DNA of 7,725 nucleotides from Pseudomonas sp. Its GTDB lineage: Bacteria; Pseudomonadota; Gammaproteobacteria; Pseudomonadales; Pseudomonadaceae. Position 1 is the first letter of the stretch, and each line of letters begins with the position of its first letter. The position numbers and the translations under genes were made by a program. The stretch lies in NCBI GenBank assembly GCA_029239415.1, contig JAQZAY010000175.1:1-7725 (forward strand). Reading direction: 5' to 3'. Shown one piece after another: positions 6,411 to 7,725 of this stretch. Under the pieces are notes generated by a model. That model was not told where the DNA came from and did no database searches. It saw only the letters and a list, made by a program, of their open reading frames with translations.

Positions 6411-6438
6411 AGGTCAGATGACCTTACCAGCGGTCATC
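6411..6438 (-). terminator. Overlapping dyads just after cti (possible weak terminator or operator)
   Basis: GATGACC (6417-6423) and GGTCATC (6432-6438) form a 7-bp stem with an 8-base loop, beginning 3 bases after the cti stop on the - strand. The same GATGACC arm also takes part in a second dyad, AGGTCA-GA-TGACCT (6411-6424). No T-run follows. The first could be a weak terminator or mRNA-end structure; the second, with its 2-base centre, looks more like a DNA-binding half-site pair than an RNA hairpin. Confidence 0.28.
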
Positions 6439-6441
6439 GCT

Positions 6442-7725
6442 TCAGAGGTTCTCGTAGCGGTTCATGTCCAGCACCCCGGTCTCTACCGGATCGGCTTCCT
6501 CGATATAACGGCTCAGGTCGTGGAAATACGTCCAGAACTGCGGATGACTGCGCCGGATGCCCCAGCGCTGGACGATGCGCTCGAAGCGGTCGGTGTCGTC
6601 GCGCGCGGCCTCCATGTCCTCGACGAACTCAGGGATTTCGCCGACCGGGATGTTGAACATGAAGTTCGGGTAGCTGCTCAGCACGCCCGGATACAACGTC
6701 AGGGTGTCCAGGCCCGGCTGGTAGCGGTAGGCCTCGCCCAGCATGAAGGCGACGTTGCTGTGGGCGCGGTTGCGCAGCAGGCTGTAGACCAGGCGCTGCC
6801 CGCCCTGCCCTTCGATGCGCAGCAGGGTCGCCTCGGGCAGCTGGTCGATCACCTTGAGGCCCGCGGCCGGGCGCGAGACCAGGCGGCTGAGCGATTGCTC
6901 GGCATCGCGCATTGCCTCGTCCAGGCCGGGCCGCGAGCAATAGGCACCGTTGCAGCGGTTGATCGGATCGGGCGAGGCATCGAGGCTGGCACTGCGCTGC
7001 AGCAGCTCGAGGCCGAAGTCGCGCTTGGGATCACGCGGGTCGAGCTTGATCCCGCTCGGGGTGCCGGTGTCGATCGACTCGTAGTCCATCCACATCTTCA
7101 CCTTGCCGCTGTTCTGGTACCAGTCGCTCAGGATCGCGCCGCGCTTGTCGGCAGGCATCAGGCGCAGGAAGTTGACCTCGGCGCCGTTGCGGATCAGGTC
7201 GAAGTACAGGCGGGTCTGCGCCTGGTGCGAGACGTTGCCATACACGTCGAAGTTCACCGCCAGCTGGTAGTAGGTGCGCTCGAGCAAGGGATAGTCGAAC
7301 AGCCACATCGTCTGTGGCACATCGCCGATCAGGCCCTTGGTCACCGAGGCGCTGTCGAAATGGCGGAAGATGCTCAGCAGCGCGTTGTCGTTGCCCGCCC
7401 ACAGGGTCGACCAGCCGGGGGCCGGCAGTTCGGCATAGGCGTTGCGACGCAGGTTCTCGTAGGCGTTGCGCTTGTCGCGGTAGGCATGCCACAGGCTGAG
7501 GATGCTGCCCACGTCGTCGATCTGCCCAGGCATGGCCAGCAGCGGCGTGGCCTGGCCCCGGTAGGCGGCATCGGTGACGTAGCGGTCGTGGGCCGGCTCC
7601 TGGAACACCACCCAGAAGTTGTCGCGGATCACGTCGGTGGCGATCTGCCCGCGGCACACCGGGCCGCGGATGAAGGTGCGCACGAAGTACTCGGCGTTAT
7701 CGAGCATGAACTGGTAGCGCGCCAC
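6442..7725 (-). CDS. cti: Fatty acid cis/trans isomerase Cti, C-terminal part (start outside window)
   Basis: The visible 427 residues are the C-terminal portion of the Cti family. The frame is open at the window edge, and the GTG at 7725 is probably an internal Val, not a start. Cti is a periplasmic c-type haem protein that converts cis unsaturated phospholipid acyl chains to trans in place, stiffening the membrane within minutes of solvent, heat or other membrane stress. It is typical of Pseudomonas and Vibrio. Family-like segments are G-P-V-C-R-G-Q-I-A-T-D-V-I-R-D-N-F-W (about 21-38), Q-T-M-W-L-F-D-Y-P-L-L-E-R-T-Y-Y (about 138-153) and V-N-F-L-R-L-M-P (about 184-191). Full-length Cti is about 760 residues, so roughly 330 are missing, including the signal peptide and the N-terminal CXXCH haem motif. 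I see no frameshift or stop in this part. In P. putida cti is usually constitutively expressed and controlled by substrate access. Confidence 0.93.
   Translation of the reverse strand: MARYQFMLDNAEYFVRTFIRGPVCRGQIATDVIRDNFWVVFQEPAHDRYVTDAAYRGQATPLLAMPGQIDDVGSILSLWHAYRDKRNAYENLRRNAYAELPAPGWSTLWAGNDNALLSIFRHFDSASVTKGLIGDVPQTMWLFDYPLLERTYYQLAVNFDVYGNVSHQAQTRLYFDLIRNGAEVNFLRLMPADKRGAILSDWYQNSGKVKMWMDYESIDTGTPSGIKLDPRDPKRDFGLELLQRSASLDASPDPINRCNGAYCSRPGLDEAMRDAEQSLSRLVSRPAAGLKVIDQLPEATLLRIEGQGGQRLVYSLLRNRAHSNVAFMLGEAYRYQPGLDTLTLYPGVLSSYPNFMFNIPVGEIPEFVEDMEAARDDTDRFERIVQRWGIRRSHPQFWTYFHDLSRYIEEADPVETGVLDMNRYENL

Noticed and set aside
5505..6656. A 383-codon open frame on the + strand
   Set aside because: It runs antisense through the acyltransferase and the end of cti, both clear family members, and its product is a Gln/His/Arg/Asp-rich shadow with no domain.

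Overview
The window looks like chromosomal DNA of a fluorescent Pseudomonas, most likely the P. putida group. The sequence is GC-rich with strong G/C preference at third codon positions. A Pseudomonas-type REP palindrome lies between two convergent genes. The gene content is also typical: a fatty acid cis/trans isomerase (cti), nfuA, a Sco/PCu(A)C copper pair and AzlCD. I see no insertion sequence, phage gene, tRNA, rRNA or CRISPR array. The species assignment is inferred from this content, not from a database match.

The left half (about 1-3293) is read on the + strand. It holds the C-terminal end of a YqcI/YcgG-family protein, followed 2 bases later by a LysE-type exporter. A 195-base gap then carries a hairpin, a possible promoter and a 22-codon leader ORF. 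The leader overlaps the GTG start of a secreted Sel1/TPR-like protein by 4 bases. After that come azlC-azlD, overlapping by 4 bases (branched-chain amino acid export), and a 74-residue protein of unknown function with its own strong ribosome binding site.

The right half (3375-7725) is read on the - strand. In order of transcription it holds the C-terminal part of cti (start outside the window), an integral-membrane acyltransferase-3 protein, nfuA, a Sco-family lipoprotein and a PCu(A)C copper chaperone. The last two overlap by one base (TGATG). The two halves converge on the REP element at 3335-3368.

Functionally, the right half brings together envelope and respiratory maintenance genes. Cti alters membrane lipid packing under stress, the acyltransferase probably modifies an envelope glycan or lipid, NfuA supplies or repairs Fe-S clusters, and Sco plus PCu(A)C deliver copper, classically to the CuA site of cytochrome oxidase. 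The left half has two separate small-molecule exporters (LysE-type and AzlCD). Most of the window is ordinary core or near-core genome. The less explained items are the 22-codon leader ORF, the YqcI/YcgG-LysE pairing, the 74-residue orphan and the inverted repeats upstream of sco and downstream of cti. I found no convincing sign of a new defence or mobile system.
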